From positions 682,001 through 746,000 of the forward strand of contig JAOWBW010000181.1 in the NCBI GenBank assembly GCA_026119855.1: a stretch of 64,000 bases of DNA. Reading direction: 5' to 3'. Within the stretch, counting starts at the first letter, position 1. Each line of letters starts with the position of its first letter. A program made the translations under genes and the position numbers. The notes under the pieces are model-generated. The model was not told the origin of the DNA. It was given only the letters and a program-made list of their open reading frames with translations, and made no database searches. Positions 44,133-56,208 of the stretch are shown here, in pieces. The DNA comes from Campanula takesimana (lineage: Eukaryota; Streptophyta; Magnoliopsida; Asterales; Campanulaceae).

Positions 44133-44278
44133 TAATAATTATCCTAAAACACATGACTGAAGGCACAGCACACACAAGTAAACGAATATGTGGTTATAGA
44201 TTTCATACCAAGGTTACTTGAAAATTTTGGGCAGCTTGGAGCAGGAACTCAAGGATATTAGTTTACCTTTGCCACTAA

Positions 44279-44661
44279 GGCCATCTCAAAGGCTACTCTA
44301 AAACTCCAAAAATAGAGTATTGTTGTACTCCAATGGAACTCTATACATTGCTCTATTAATAGAGCAACTCTATCACTTGCTTCAAATTTGGTGCAAGGGA
44401 TAGTGTTGCGCTATCCGTTTTCCTTCTTCTTTTCTTTTTAAAATCCGTTTTTTGTTTTTCTTTTTGATATATATGAAAATATTTTACAATATAAAATTAT
44501 ATAACCTGCTATTATTTATATATGTGAAACAATAATGAATATTGTTATTATATCCTTATTTAGTATAAGATTTGAAGCAAACTGTTGGAAATATTTGGTG
44601 TAAAAATTGCACTATTATAAAAAAATAGTGCAATTTTTGCACTAAACTGTTGGAGATGGTC
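44279..44661. mobile_element. Harbinger/Tourist-like MITE
   Basis: 383 bp with ends GGCCATCTC and GAGATGGTC (8 of 9 complementary) and a TAA duplication on each side (44276-44278, 44662-44664). A 3 bp TAA target is typical of PIF/Harbinger elements. The interior has further inverted stretches (TTGCACTATT and AATAGTGCAA). Confidence 0.65.
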
Positions 44662-44664
44662 TAA

Positions 44665-45383
44665 GTAAGTTGATCTCAATTCCTTCGAGTTCGTGTTCCT
44701 GCAATTGAAGACGTGTTCCTGCGATCGTGTTCAAGAACGCGAATAACAAAGATTTAAATATCCAAAGATTTTAAAGCATCCCCACAGTTAGTATTTTAAA
44801 TTCATACTCATATTAATTTAACCATCTTGAATGGATCTAGGCTTTTGGGTTTATTCCACTACGCATGATTGCGTAGAGCGCACCATTAACCAGCTTGATG
44901 TTTCTTCCACAAAACTACCAAGGCAAGCTTTAGACAATCTCAAGAAAGAAAGAAAAATTGAAGTCGAGAAGTGAGCTTATATATCAGTCTTGGAGTGAAG
45001 TATGATGATCTCATGTCAATCACTTGGAACAACAAGCAATTCTATTTCAGACACAACAAGATGGAGCTCCACTTACTAAACCTACAAAGAGAAAGGTTCC
45101 TCACTTCTGTGGAGCAAGGGTTTGTTCAACCTGAACCTCAATATGACAGGTATGATGTTTACTCTGGCCCAAAATATTTCTAGGATAAGCTTTCTGAACT
45201 CTTTCTTTCAATCTAGACAATTTCAATTTCATGTTTTCTTTGGTGATGTTAAACAATGTCTTGTTACATTTTAATTTCTGGCTAACATTTGGTTTTTCTT
45301 CAAGAAGAATTTGTGTTTCTTCATTGGATTATGCTTCTTATATCATATTTGCAGGATTAATTCTTCCCCAAAAAGGGGGAAAT
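44665..45383 (+). pseudogene. 3' internal remnant of a copia (Sirevirus-like) element
   Basis: No intact domain. A short frame at 44971-45183 encodes DDLMSITWNNKQFYFRHN and ends at TAG. The segment finishes with CCCCAAAAAGGGGGAAAT, a polypurine tract directly before an LTR start, so it is the 3' end of an element. The left limit is set by the neighbouring MITE and is uncertain. Confidence 0.5.
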
Positions 45384-46326
45384 TGTTAGAACCTAAGTTT
45401 CTAAACAAATTAATGAAGATTATCAAACAAAACATTTCACTATCTAGCAACAAACAATATTCCATTCTTAATCTGTCAGAATTAATGAATAAACTTTGAA
45501 GAAATCCCTAAAGCCATTGTCCACTATCTTAGACAGTCATACTAGTCGTGATAGTGAACCTTAGCTAAACTTAGCATACCTCAGTTCAGTGATATGGCAT
45601 GCCAACTCAAAATCACAATCAAAGTCAAACCTAACATAGCAATGCTCATATATACTTTTTGAGTCAAAAGATAGTGGACTAATGAATCTCAAAGCCAAGA
45701 TGCTGAAGACCGTTGGGAACCAACAGATATAAAGTAAAGACTTATAAATACTCAACTCCAACACTTAGGCAAACACACCTTTTTGACATATCCTCAAGCC
45801 TACATAATCTTTTAAGCAAACACCCCTACTGTACATACTCAATCTGTCCAACCAAACTCCATAAGAGATCTCATCAAGCTAAGTGTTAGAGTTAACCAAG
45901 AGATCAACAAACCTTCACTTTTGTAAAAGATTTTTCTTTTCTTATTAGTGCTTTGCAATAGGCACAACTTAGTTAGTGAGGCTAATTAAGGAAAATTCTG
46001 AGGAAATTTTCCTAGCAATTTATTGTAATTACTTGACTAGGATTAGAATGGATTGCTCTCTTCACTGTTGAGGACCAGTGGGCCGTGGACGTAGGAGAGT
46101 TGCTTTACTCCGAACACGTTAATATCATTGTGTTTGTCTCTTTCACCTTCACACAATCACTCTCACATCACTTATTTATCTCTTTACACTGCCTTTATAC
46201 TTTTTCTCTATTTATCTTATTTTATTTCCGCTGCAAAACTCAATTACACACTGCACACAAGATAGTCGACTTATCTCAACGAGAGTTGACCTTCGTAAGT
46301 ACTGATTTATCTCTTTATTCAGTGCA
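45384..46326 (+). repeat. Copia-type LTR following the polypurine tract
   Basis: Starts TGTTAGAACCTAAG. The stretch GGCCGTGGACGTAGG (46081-46095) is of the kind found near the R region of Sirevirus-type LTRs. The 3' limit is my estimate (a CA near 46326) because no TSD is visible. Confidence 0.5.
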
Positions 46327-47260
46327 TTAGTTACATCATGTTCTTTCATTGGTGTTTGTGTGGGTGGTGGTGGCGGTGCTGGGTTGAATCTGCTTTTTTT
46401 TTTTTTTTTTTTTTAACATGGTTAGTGTTAAGACCAGTGGCAAAGCCAGGATTTTTCGAAAAGGGGGGGTCAAGGTTGCTTGGGGATAAGTATTATTGTT
46501 GAGGTTTATAAATTTAGTATACAAGGGGGTCGAATAGTGCAATTTTTTCTCAAATTTAAGGGGGTCAATATGATGTAGCACGGGTGTTTGACAAAGTCAA
46601 ACATATTAATTATTTTTGTATTTTAATTAGTATTTTAGGATTTAGTTTAAGTTAGTTTCTATTTTATTTAGTATTTTCGTCATTATTTTTACTAGGTCAT
46701 TTAAAGAGTGTTTTAGAGTAGGATTAGGAGTGTTTTTGTTATTTTTGAGTCCTATTATGTTACCATATATGTTAGGGTTAATTTTAGAAGGTTTAGGATT
46801 TTTTTACAAGTTTTATGGGTACTATAAAATAGGCCTAATAGTGTAATCCGAAAATAAGACTTTATTTAATAAAAATTTGATTGCTTTGCAATTGTTGGGT
46901 TTTACCCTTAAGCTTCGTGCTTGCAGAATAGTCTTTTCGAAGATTATTAAAGAGTGATCTTTCATCCTATTGTTTAAAGGGTTGATTTCGATCAATCCTT
47001 GTTTTATTTCCGCTGTGTTTCACATCAATTGCTTTGCAATTGTTTTATTTCGTATCGTTGGTCATCATCCAATGATCGTCCTTTTCTGATACCAATTGAT
47101 GTGAAACGCAGCGGAATTAATCAAGGATTGATCGAAATCAACCCTTTAAGCAATAGGATGAAAGATCTCTCTTTAATAATCTTCGAAAAGACTATTCTGT
47201 AAGCACGAAGCTTAAGGGTAAAACCCAACAATTGCAAAGCAATCAATTTTTTATTAAGTA

Positions 47261-47506
47261 CTCCCTCCGTCCCATTTCAAATTGCAAAAGTTGCCGAAAA
47301 GGGTGTCCCAACTAAAATTGCAAAATCCAAAAATAGCAAGTTTTAACCCACTTGCACACTCACATCCATTAACCCACTAACTATTCTCTACCCCACTTTC
47401 TCTCTCCCACTCAACTATCAACACTCACAACACATCACCTTTTTCACTTTTTCCCTTAATCCCCGTGCCAACCTAGTATTTGCAATTTGAAATGAGACGG
47501 AGGCAG
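47261..47506. mobile_element. Stowaway MITE in LTR dimer
   Basis: 246 bp, CTCCCTCCGTCCCATTTC to GAAATGAGACGGAGGCAG, TA on both sides, inserted in the minus arm. Confidence 0.9.
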
Positions 47507-47532
47507 TAAAGTCTTATTTTCGGATTACACTA

Positions 47533-48438
47533 TGGGGCCGTCTCCTGTACATCCGTTGTACGGCGTGCGACGGCTCCGAGCCGAGCCGAGCCGACCAATT
47601 TATTTTTTGTTGTTGTTTTTTTTTTTTTTTTTTTTTTTTTGCCGATTTGTTTTTTTTTGTTGCCACCCCAACTTTTTTTCCTTCAACAAAAGTAACACTT
47701 ATTATAACGAAATGTAACACTTTTTTTCCCAAATGTAACACTTTTTTTTCTTCAAAATGTACCATAATTTTGCTGTAATATGTTAAAGATAACATAAAGA
47801 TTGATAACTAAACTAATATCACACTTTTTATAAAGGAATGTAACACTCTTTTTTTCAAATGTAACATTTTTTTTCCAAATGTAACACTTTTTTCTCCCAA
47901 ATTAGCATAGGATTGACAACTAAACTAATGTTACATTTTATAACAATGAATGTAACATTTTTTTTTCTCAATTGTAACAGTTTATATTCTTAAATGTAAC
48001 ATTATATATGAAAATGTAACAATTTTTTATTGAGAAAGTAACAATTGAAATGCAAACCCATTTTTTTTGTGAAAACTGCTGTTACCTTTAACAGTAGAAA
48101 GTGTTACTTTTGAAGATGAAAGTGTTACTTTTATCAGAACAGAGTGTTACATCCTAGCAGACGAGCAACTCAAACTTTTTGTGTGTAAAAAATATGTTTT
48201 TTGTTAAAAAAAAAAAATCAAACCATATCATGACCTATGTAGTTTTATTCGTCTCGTCGAGACGAACACAACGGTATTTTTAATTATTTTTTTTTGAGTT
48301 ATAAATCTCAAGATATAGCATTTTAAAGTTATTGGAGGTTTTTTTTTTTAAAGGGACACGTGGCAGCGATCTGGGCCGTCGGCTGTAGCGGAGCAGTAAG
48401 GCGCGAGAAGCAGCCGGGTAACCCACCATTGCCGCACG
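47533..48438. mobile_element. Unclassified 0.9 kb insertion rich in ATGTAACAC units
   Basis: Breaks the minus LTR arm and replaces about 28 bp present in the plus arm. It begins with a GC-rich end (GGGGCCGTCTCCTGTACATC) and ends GCAGCCGGGTAACCC..GCCGCACG. Between them (A)ATGTAACA(C) with poly-T recurs about ten times, then in inverse sense as AGTGTTAC. A palindromic CGTCTCGTCGAGACG lies near 48250. It has no TIR or TSD I can define; Helitron or Mutator derivation are options. Confidence 0.5.
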
Positions 48439-48975
48439 CTTGTAAAAGAATCCTAAACCTTCTAAAATTAACCCTAACATATATGGTAACATAATAGGAC
48501 TCAAAAATAACAAAAAACACTCCTAATCTTACTCTAAAACACTCTTTAAATGACCTAGTAAAAATAATGACGAAAATACTAAATAAAATAGAAACTAACT
48601 TAAACTTAAACTAAATCCTAAAATATTAATTAAAATACAAAAATAATTAATATGTTTGACTTTGTCAAACACCCGTGCTACATCACAAAATGAATAAATT
48701 CATCATTTTTTTGTAGTAAATGTCATTTTCTAAATTTTTGTAGGTACTAAAATTGACACATTTCAAAATTTAAGGGGGTAGAATGACCTCCTTCCCTTTG
48801 CCCTAGCCTTGCCACTAGTTAAGACGTTAGTGGATGTAACAGTTAGGAAGCCAAGCTAAATCATGTTATGTTTTAACGACGTTACTTGATTTAATGAATT
48901 TTGCATTAATTGTAACCTAAATGATAAAGTACATATGATTAACTGTTCATCTTTTTGTACATTGCATTAATAGTA

Positions 48976-49250
48976 CTCACTCTGTCCCAAAGTAAGAGTC
49001 CTACCTCTCATTTGCACGCTTATTAATAAATATTGAAAGTGATGTAAATGTTGTGAGTGTAAAAGTAAAGTAGGAGAGAGAATGAGTGGGAGAGAATAGT
49101 GAATTGATTGGTGTTGTGAGTATAAAAGTAAAATAGGAGAGAGAATGAGTGGGGTGAATAGTAAAAATTCTTTGCCATTTTAGGAATAGGACTCTTACTC
49201 TGGGACGTACCAAAATGGAAAGTAGGACTCTTACTCGGGGACGGAGGGAG
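48976..49250. mobile_element. Stowaway MITE with repeated 3' terminus
   Basis: 275 bp, CTCACTCTGTCCCAAAGTAA to CTCGGGGACGGAGGGAG, TA on both sides. As in 16376-16652, the right terminal segment appears twice around CCAAAATGGAAA. Confidence 0.85.
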
Positions 49251-49252
49251 TA

Positions 49253-49782
49253 TATTTTTCTATATACGTTGTATATGGAGATAATTACAAACCAATGCAA
49301 CGTACTACACTCTTGGTTACACAAAAGGTAACCTACTCTTCTTTAACAACATAATGAAACATACTTTTATGTCGGGTTACAAATAATACAACTCAGTTGG
49401 ATGGAGTTAACTTTCATTAACAAAATGATAACGTGAAATATATTTGGAATAATAATCTAACTATCGTTAAGAATTTAACACAAAATAAAAACTTTGAAAC
49501 CCCTGCATTGAGCGCAGTCTCACACAAGATCCACTGGAATGAAAAATGAAGGAAAATTGAAACTCCAAGTTTGATATCTCGTCTAAACCCACACCTCAAG
49601 ATCTATATCAACTGGACTCTCCTTAGTCAAAGTCTCCTTCAACTCCATCCGTCCCTGCTTGGTCCTCACTCATGTCGCCTCTGCACTTTAATTTTCAAAT
49701 TTGGGAAGAAAATAGAAAACCCAAATTGAAATTAAACCCTAAATTGAAACTCCAAATCTGATGCAATGTTGAATTTCAGTAA
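49253..49782. other. Low-copy repeat flank left of the copia element
   Basis: No gene. The part at 49260-49330, read on minus, contains TACGTTGCATTG and GTAACC strings that recur at 48885-48975, 53600-53700 and 61246-61345. The copia element appears to have inserted into this repeat. Confidence 0.4.
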
Positions 49783-50318
49783 TGCTGGAATAGAGATAAA
49801 CCGGGAACTAGCGATCTAAATAGAATAAATCAGCAAAGTCGCAGAGCAGTAAAGGAGCGGCCGATCCAGGTAAAGGACTCGGCCTTGTGACTCGGGCGAG
49901 TCAAGGATGGAGAGCGGCCGTTCATAACGAGGCTCTTCGGATGAATCTACTGACTTTTGGGCACGGCCGAGCTATTTAAGCTGCTCGGGCGAGCATGGAA
50001 GCGGGAGCGGCCATGTAGTGCTGGACGGGAATATGCTGAATTTCGGGATTTCTAATTAGACTAGGGTTTGGTCTCATTCTAGGTTATGTATATAAACAAT
50101 GTTCCGCCCCCATACTCATTGTAACTCAGATTTAACATATTATAGTGCAAGATCCTGGCTTGGTAGTGCCCCCAGACGTAGTCAAACATATTGACGAACT
50201 TGGTAAACAATTTCTTGTGTTCCTTTGTCTTTTGCTTTGGTTATTATTTCTTGTGCTTGTTTGTGGTGCGGTGATTCTTGCGATTTGCTTGGGTGTTGGG
50301 AGGGCTTATTCCACAACA
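49783..50318 (+). repeat. Copia 5' LTR
   Basis: 536 bp. It has a GC-rich block (GAGCGGCCG, CTCGGGCGAG) at 49855-50030 upstream of TATATAAACAATG near 50090. It ends TTCCACAACA. Same family as the solo LTR at 17262. Confidence 0.9.
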
Positions 50319-50358
50319 ACTGGTATCTAGAGCTCCGGTTTAAGGATCCGGGTTTATC

Positions 50359-51389
50359 ATGCAATCAAGAATGGGCAAGGATAAACAAGCGGTGGAAAAA
50401 TTTGATGGCTCTGACTATGGATATTGGAAGATGCAAATAGAGGATGTCTTGTATGGTAAGGATCTCTATAAACCTCTAACAGGAGTCAAGTCGGAAAGCG
50501 AAAAATAGGAAGATTGGGATCTTATGGATCGGAAAGCCCTAGGGGTCGTTCGATCTACTTTGTCAAAGTGGATCGCGAAGACTACCAAGAAGGCGAAAAC
50601 CACCAAAGAGCTATTGGATTATCTTACTGAGAGATTTAAAACTCTATCTGCTGCAAATAAGGTTGATTTGATACGCAAGATGGGTAATCTCAAGATGCAA
50701 GAGGGAGGATCCATAGCTAAACACATCGATGAGTTTATGGATGTTATAGACTCATTGGCGGCGTTGGATATTACGTTTGGGGATGAGGTTCATGCTTGTC
50801 AATTGCTAGCATCCTTTCCAGGAAGTTGGAGCGGAAAGGTGACGGCGTTAAATGCTTCAGCGGGTAAGAATAAACTGAAGTATGATGATGTTAAGGACTT
50901 TCTTTTAGGCGAGGAAAATCGTATAAAGAAGTTGGGGACACCATCTACTTCGGAATCGGCTTTAGCTATAACTAGCAGGGGAAAGATGGGGAATAGCAAC
51001 AAGGGGAGAACCGAATCAAGGGAAAACGTAGGAGGTGGTGAGCACAGGCCTATGGAGAACAAGAATGCACAAAGGGTTGCCAAGGGATCGGTTGAGTGCT
51101 ATCATTGTAAGGAGTTAGGACACTACAAGAGGGATTGTCTCATGCGTGGGGATAAATCGGCGAATGTGATAACTGAGGGTGAAGATGTACTGATTCAAAG
51201 TGTTAGTAGTGCGCTAGAATCATGGGTGCTGGATTCGGGGGCATCATTCCACTCAAGCGGGCATGCAGAGGAGATGGAAAATTACACTTCCGGTGATTTT
51301 GGAAAGGTCTATCTGGCGGATGGCGAGCCTTTGGAAATCAAGGGGAAGGGGGATGTCAGAATAGGAGCATCGGACGGGAAGGTCTTACA
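50359..51389 (+). pseudogene. Copia gag and protease (one stop, then hAT insertion)
   Basis: The ATG at 50359 opens MQSRMGKDKQAVEKFDGSDY, a Tork-like gag start. TAG at 50506-50508 stops it after 49 codons. The same frame continues with the gag domain (LTERFKTLSAANKVDLIRKM, HIDEFMDVIDSL), zinc knuckle CYHCKELGHYKRDC (51100-51141) and protease active site WVLDSGASFHSSG (51221-51259). At 51390 a hAT MITE interrupts protease. The downstream part resumes at 51752. An internal ATG at 50524 could start a shortened gag, but this is not supported as functional. Confidence 0.8.
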
Positions 51390-51751
51390 TAGGGATGGCC
51401 AAAACCGGATCCGGGCCCCGTTCCGGTTCGGCAAAAGGGTGACCCTGAACCGGCGCGCGCTTACCCCGGTTCCGGTTTGGCACAATCCGGTTCCGGTTCG
51501 GTCCGGTTTCGGTACGGTGCCGGTCCGGTTCCGGTCCCCCCTTTAAAATTATTGAAAAACAAGGGATTTTCGGTCCGGTTTCGGTCCGGTTCGGTATATA
51601 TGTGACCCTGAACCGGCGCGGATGCCTTGTGGTTTCGGTTCGTCCGGTTCCGGTTTCCTCCCTGGTTTGCTCCGGTTCCGGGCTTTTCCGGTTCGGTTCC
51701 AGGCTGGTTTTCCGGTTCAGGTCCGGTTCTGGTTCGGATTGGCCATCCCTA
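51390..51751. mobile_element. hAT-type MITE in copia protease region
   Basis: 362 bp, TAGGGATGGCCAAAACC to GGATTGGCCATCCCTA, perfect 8 bp TSD GTCTTACA at 51382-51389 and 51752-51759. Third member of the CCGGAACC-array family; the array runs in the opposite sense to the copies at 768 and 13622. Confidence 0.95.
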
Positions 51752-52629
51752 GTCTTACATCTACACGGGGTCAGACACATTCCGGGTTTGAAAAAGAACC
51801 TGTTATCAGTTCGGCAGCTGGGCGAAGAAGGTTACACGGTAACTTTTAGGTGCAGGAACTGGGTTATTACCAATGAGGATTCTGAGATCGCTCAGGGTAA
51901 TAGGGAAGGAAGATTGTATTTGACAAACAACACCAAGGATAGTATCGCGGTGGCGTCAGCCAAGGGTGATACGGATTTGTGGCACTGTCGATTGGGTCAC
52001 ATGGGTGAGAAGGGGATACTTTGCTCAATGGGGAAACTACCAGGTTTGACAGGTAGGGCTTTGAGGGAAGCAAGTGGGGATCGGCCCAGGTAACTTCTCT
52101 AGGTGGTGTGTCATATTACATGACCTTCATTGATGATTCGACAAGGAAGGTCTGGGATTACTTCTTAAAGGGGAAAGATGAAGCTTTCAGGATATTTAAG
52201 AAGTGGAAGGCCTTGGTGGAGAATCGGACATGACTCAAGGATAAATACTTGAGGACTGATAATGGTGGGGAGTATGAGCTCAGGGAGTTTGAGGAATGCT
52301 GTGATGCAAATGAAATTTGCATGGATATTCCAGACTCGGGTGGGAGCAGGACGGTTCATGATGACCAAGATCAAGGGGTCACTGAAGATGAACCAAATAC
52401 TCCAGGACCGGATATTCCACTGCGCAGATCTAACAGAGAGTGTAGATCGGATGACAAGACTCCAGGTTTCTCAAGCAAGGATAAGTTGAAGCTATGCATG
52501 GCTCCAACGGGGCTTGGAGAATAGGGGAGGAGGACGGCACTACCATGATCGAGGTGAGCACTATGGCACTAAGGATGAGTTGAAGATGGATACGGGGCTT
52601 GTATACAGGTTGATCTCTAGGTGGGAGAT
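51752..52629 (+). pseudogene. Copia pre-integrase and integrase remnant
   Basis: After the MITE the frame gives VRHIPGLKKNLLSVRQL, then the GAG-pre-integrase box DLWHCRLGHMGEKGI at about 51980-52025. A frameshift near 52085 follows. The integrase core shows YYMTFIDDSTRKVW and LRTDNGGEY, two of the three catalytic acidic positions, with a TGA between them (52231-52233). After 52340 the text changes to EPNTPGPDIPLRRSNR, which in relatives lies just before RT, so the third integrase Glu and what follows are deleted. RT and RNase H are absent. Confidence 0.75.
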
Positions 52630-53178
52630 TGTTGTAATGGAGATAAACTGGGAACTAGCGATCTAAATAGAAGAAATCAGCAAAGTCGCAGAGCAGTAAA
52701 GGAGCGGCCGATCCAGGTAAAGGACTCGTCCGTGTGACTCGGGCGAGTCAAGGATGGAGAGCGGACGTGCATAACGAGGCTCTTCGGATGAACCTGCTGA
52801 CTTTTGGGTACGGCCGAGCTATTTAAGCTGCTCGGGCGAGCTGCTCGGGCGAGCATGGAAGCGGGAGCGGCCGTGCAGTGCTGGACGGGAATATGCTAAA
52901 TTTCGGGATTTCTAATTAGACTAGGGTTTGGTCTCATTCTAGGTTATGTATATAAACAATGTTCCGCCCCCATACTCATTGTAACTCAGATTTAACATAT
53001 TAAAATGCAAGATCATGGCTTGGTTGTGCCCCCAGACGTAGTCAAACATATTGACGAACTGGGTAAACAATTTCTTGTGTTCCTTTGTATTTTGCTTTGG
53101 TTATTATTTCTTGTGCTTGTTTGTGGTGCGGTGATTCTTGCGATTTGCTTGGGTGTTGGGAGGGCTTATTCCACAACA
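52630..53178 (+). repeat. Copia 3' LTR
   Basis: 549 bp, TGTTGTAATGGAG to TTATTCCACAACA. It differs from the 5' LTR by scattered changes and a small tandem duplication of GAGCTGCTCGGGC near 52825. Confidence 0.9.
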
Positions 53179-54113
53179 AGCAATTCGATTCCAAAACCTG
53201 ACTTGGGTCTTCATCAGGTAAAGTTTTCATGAGGTCAATTGTGAGGTTGTGTTGAAATTTAAAGAAAGAGAGATTTTGATTTGGGAATTTGAGTTGGGGG
53301 TTGGGGATTTGGCTTAATCACCTTGAGAAGTAGCTTAATGCAGTTGGGTTTTTTTTTTTTTTTTCTCTATTTTATGCAGTTTTAAAATTTTGGTAATTGA
53401 TGGTGGAGATGGGTAGTGATTTACGGTGGTTGGTGGCGGACATGATAGGTGGTGGGTGGCTGGCCAAGTAGAGTAGGGGGAAAGGAAAAAGACTATCAAC
53501 CCCATTAAATTGGCTAACAAATGTTAGTTTATTTAACTGATGTTAGTCTTTCTTTCATGTATTTGGCATTTCTGTTAGAAAACTTAACGTTGTTAGGGTC
53601 AATTGCATTATAAGTAACCAAGTGATAAAGTACATATCATTAAGATGTTAATGCTTAGTACATTGCATTGATTGTAACAAACACGATAGTACGTTCCATT
53701 AGTTTGTCATTCGCCCGTTGTATATGATGGTTATTCACGCCCAATAATACTATCAATAGCAAGTTTTGGATTTTAATTTTAAGATAATTAAATTACCTAA
53801 CTATTATTACTCAAAGTTCATATTTGTAGTAACGACAAAAGAAGTAGGAAACTCATTTTGGGACGGAGGGAGTATGATTTGAGTAATTTCATGTAAAGAA
53901 AACATATCAAGCATCATACTTTAAGTGAAACTGGATTCGCAGGCCTCAACATAACTGATGAACGAAACATCTTTTACTAATAGAACTAAAGAATAAAAGG
54001 AAACAAATGCATAAAGCCCAATTCAAAATCTATCTGAAGTAAACAACATACATTACTACATAACATAAACAAGAACGTCTAATAATATAAAGAACATTTG
54101 GCATTAGTTGTAA
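53179..54113. other. Repeat flank right of the copia element
   Basis: No gene supported. 53600-53700 shares GCATTA..GTAACC and GATAAAGTACATAT with 48885-48975, so it continues the repeat entered at 49783. At about 53855-53873 there is a lone Stowaway-like end (TTTGGGACGGAGGGAG then TA) without a clear partner. Confidence 0.4.
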
Positions 54114-54118
54114 TATAC

Positions 54119-56208
54119 GGGGTTTATTTTGAGTTTAAAATTTATTAGATAAATAATTAATATATCAGCTAATAGAAAATATTATTGGACTTGACTGAGG
54201 GGAAAATTTATGGGAATTATGAGTTTATTTAAGTCCCAAAAAAAAAAAAAAAGGACTCACTAAGTTATTGGGCCGGATAATATTGAAAACCCTAAGTCAA
54301 CCCTAAATCCTTCTACCTATAAAAGGACTACCTAGTGCAAACCCTAGAGGACCTTTCATTAAAGTTGTAGCAGCCAAAATTCGGAGAAAACACAAGAGTG
54401 AAGGGAGGCGAGAAATTGAGAGAGACAGAGAGAGGGAGAGAGAGAAGGACCAATACAGAGGTATACCACTCGTTCCTTTCTATTTCCTATATAAAGGTTT
54501 GTGTACTAATGCTGTAACTAGATAATGCTAACAGTAAAAGCTTATATATTGAGTGATGATATGCGGATGTATATGCATGCATGTAGTGTTTTTGGATGTG
54601 ACTTATGCATGTGAAAAAAAGAGTCAATAAAGAAAGAAAAGGGATAGATGAGATAATGAGGGTGATAAAAATGAATTATGGTTGTAGAGGAGAGAAGGAG
54701 AGCAGACGGATGAGAGAGGGAGGGAGAAAGGACGGAGAGAGGAAGAGAAAGAAGGAGAGGAGAGAGGGTGTGATGGTGATTGGAATGGGGATTAAATTGA
54801 ATATTATGTGAGAGTTGATACCTTGTGTAGTAAAAAAATAATAATAATAAGAGTACTGATTTGCATTGTTAAGGGGTAGATGTGCAATTTAAAAAGGACT
54901 ATAAGGGAAGAAGTATACATATAATTGTGTGTATGTATAGACTGGAAGGACTAATGTGAAATGGAAAGTGTGTGTGTGCACGTGTAGTATGTAAAGAGAG
55001 AGAGAGAGAGTATTAAGAGGTTTACCCACTGGACAAAAGGGTAGATTCTTTTTAACCAGATTGTAGGCGTCCGAAAGGATATAATACAGACTGTTAATTT
55101 AGTTATGTGTAGTGGTCAGTTTATAAGACTGACTTGGTATTAGTATAAAAATTAATACTAATTATGTTTTACTTGCACATGTATAGATTTTGCGGGGCAT
55201 TGTTGAGTGTATCGTTCGTACGTTTCGAAAACTAGCTACTGCAATCAGGTAAGGGATTTACTTCTCTTAGTCCTATTGAATATCGTTATTTATTGGCCCT
55301 CCGTTCCTAGAATAATTATTGTTTTACCGTTATGGCCGATAACTCTTGATTGGAATTCATTCCAAGGGCCTCCGTCATTGAAACTATCTAAACTTAAATT
55401 GACTTGAATTATTGGTCAATTGAAGAACCTCATTGACAAAAGAATGATCACTTAATGACACCCATTATTTGTGGGTTAATATTGATACACCATTGATACC
55501 CGGTCATGAGGGTTAGTTCATGACATGCCTACGTGGCATTAACCATTGACATTGACCCCACTGAAAATGGTGGTTATATAGGTTATCCGGATATACCGAA
55601 ATATTGATACATCGACTATTGAACCCTTTTGGGTAACATTTTGAGCATTGAATTGATGAGAAGAATATTAAGTGATCATAAAGGATTGTACGTGTTATTG
55701 ACTATTGAATTGAGACATGATTCTTTTCCTTGTATTGACAGAGAAAATTATTGTTTGGTTTTATTGACTTGTCCTTTTCATCGAAAATTGTTTATTGATG
55801 CACTCATTGAGGTCATCCCTTCTTAGAAACCGAAGGGGCGGCGTAGGACCTTACTGAGCATTGTTCGCTCACCCTTTTCTCTAATTCTTTTCTTCAGGTA
55901 ATAAATAGGAAAGCAAAACTTGCAGTGGAGATATCTTTGAGACAGACCAGAATATTTAAAGTAGTGATTTTCATATTTTAAGTAGACTGTCATTGAGATT
56001 GTAATAAATGCCGTGAACTAGTTTTGATGGATACTAGCCATTAGTAGTGGAAGACAATTGTTACGCTTCCGTTATTTATTTTGGATTGTGGTTAGATACA
56101 CTAGCCGTGGAGATTTGAATTGTAGTTATGACCGTTATTCCTTTATTTTGGGGACGGATTTATATTATTTAAAGGTGTTATAATACTCTGAAATTTCAGG
56201 TTGTTACA
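54119..56208 (+). mobile_element. Solo LTR related to the Tekay-like family
   Basis: 2090 bp, TGTAATATACGGGG to TTTCAGGTTGTTACA, TSD TTAGT at 54114-54118 and 56209-56213. The stretch ACTGAGCATTGTTCGCTCAC near 55853 matches the reverse complement of the Tekay-like 5' LTR at about 36486-36507, and both LTR ends are alike. It contains TATAAAAG at 54319 and (GA)n tracts. Open frames inside are LTR sequence. Confidence 0.88.

Larger units (their letters stand above)
46571..48685. mobile_element. Head-to-head LTR dimer (palindromic retroelement)
   Basis: The plus arm 46571-47027 (457 bp, TGATGTAGCACGGG to TTTCACATCA) and the minus arm 47097-48685 are inverted copies, separated by only 69 bp. The minus arm has a tRNA-Met-like primer complement, CTGATACCAAT, at 47086-47096. 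Both outward ends are the U3 end of the LTR. Flanks CAATA (46566-46570) and CAAAA (48686-48690) match at 4 of 5 bases, as if the dimer had integrated as a unit. The minus arm holds a Stowaway MITE and a 0.9 kb insertion. There is no coding capacity. Confidence 0.8.
46435..48817. mobile_element. hAT-type MITE split by an inverted LTR dimer
   Basis: Ends CAGTGGCAAAGCCAGG and CTAGCCTTGCCACTA with the perfect 8 bp duplication GTTAAGAC at 46427-46434 and 48818-48825. The MITE itself is only about 270 bp; the rest is the LTR structure at 46571-48685. Confidence 0.85.
49783..53178 (+). mobile_element. Copia element with internal deletion (no RT)
   Basis: 5' LTR 49783-50318, 3' LTR 52630-53178. Primer site TGGTATCTAGAGC at 50321, polypurine tract GGTGGGAGAT before 52630. 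Flanks AGTAA (49778-49782) and AGCAA (53179-53183) match at 4 of 5 bases. The interior (2.3 kb, including a 362 bp hAT MITE) holds gag, protease and part of integrase, then jumps to linker-like text before the 3' LTR, so RT and RNase H are missing. Confidence 0.88.

Noticed and set aside
50145..50330. Short frame with PPDVVKHIDELGKQFLVFLC, also at 17434-17781 and 53005-53232
   Set aside because: It recurs only because it lies in the R/U5 part of one copia LTR family. Nucleotide similarity extends beyond the frame, and the more distant LTR at 12833 does not keep it.
53855..53875. Complete Stowaway MITE ending at 53873
   Set aside because: Only the right end is visible; no matching left end with TA was found.
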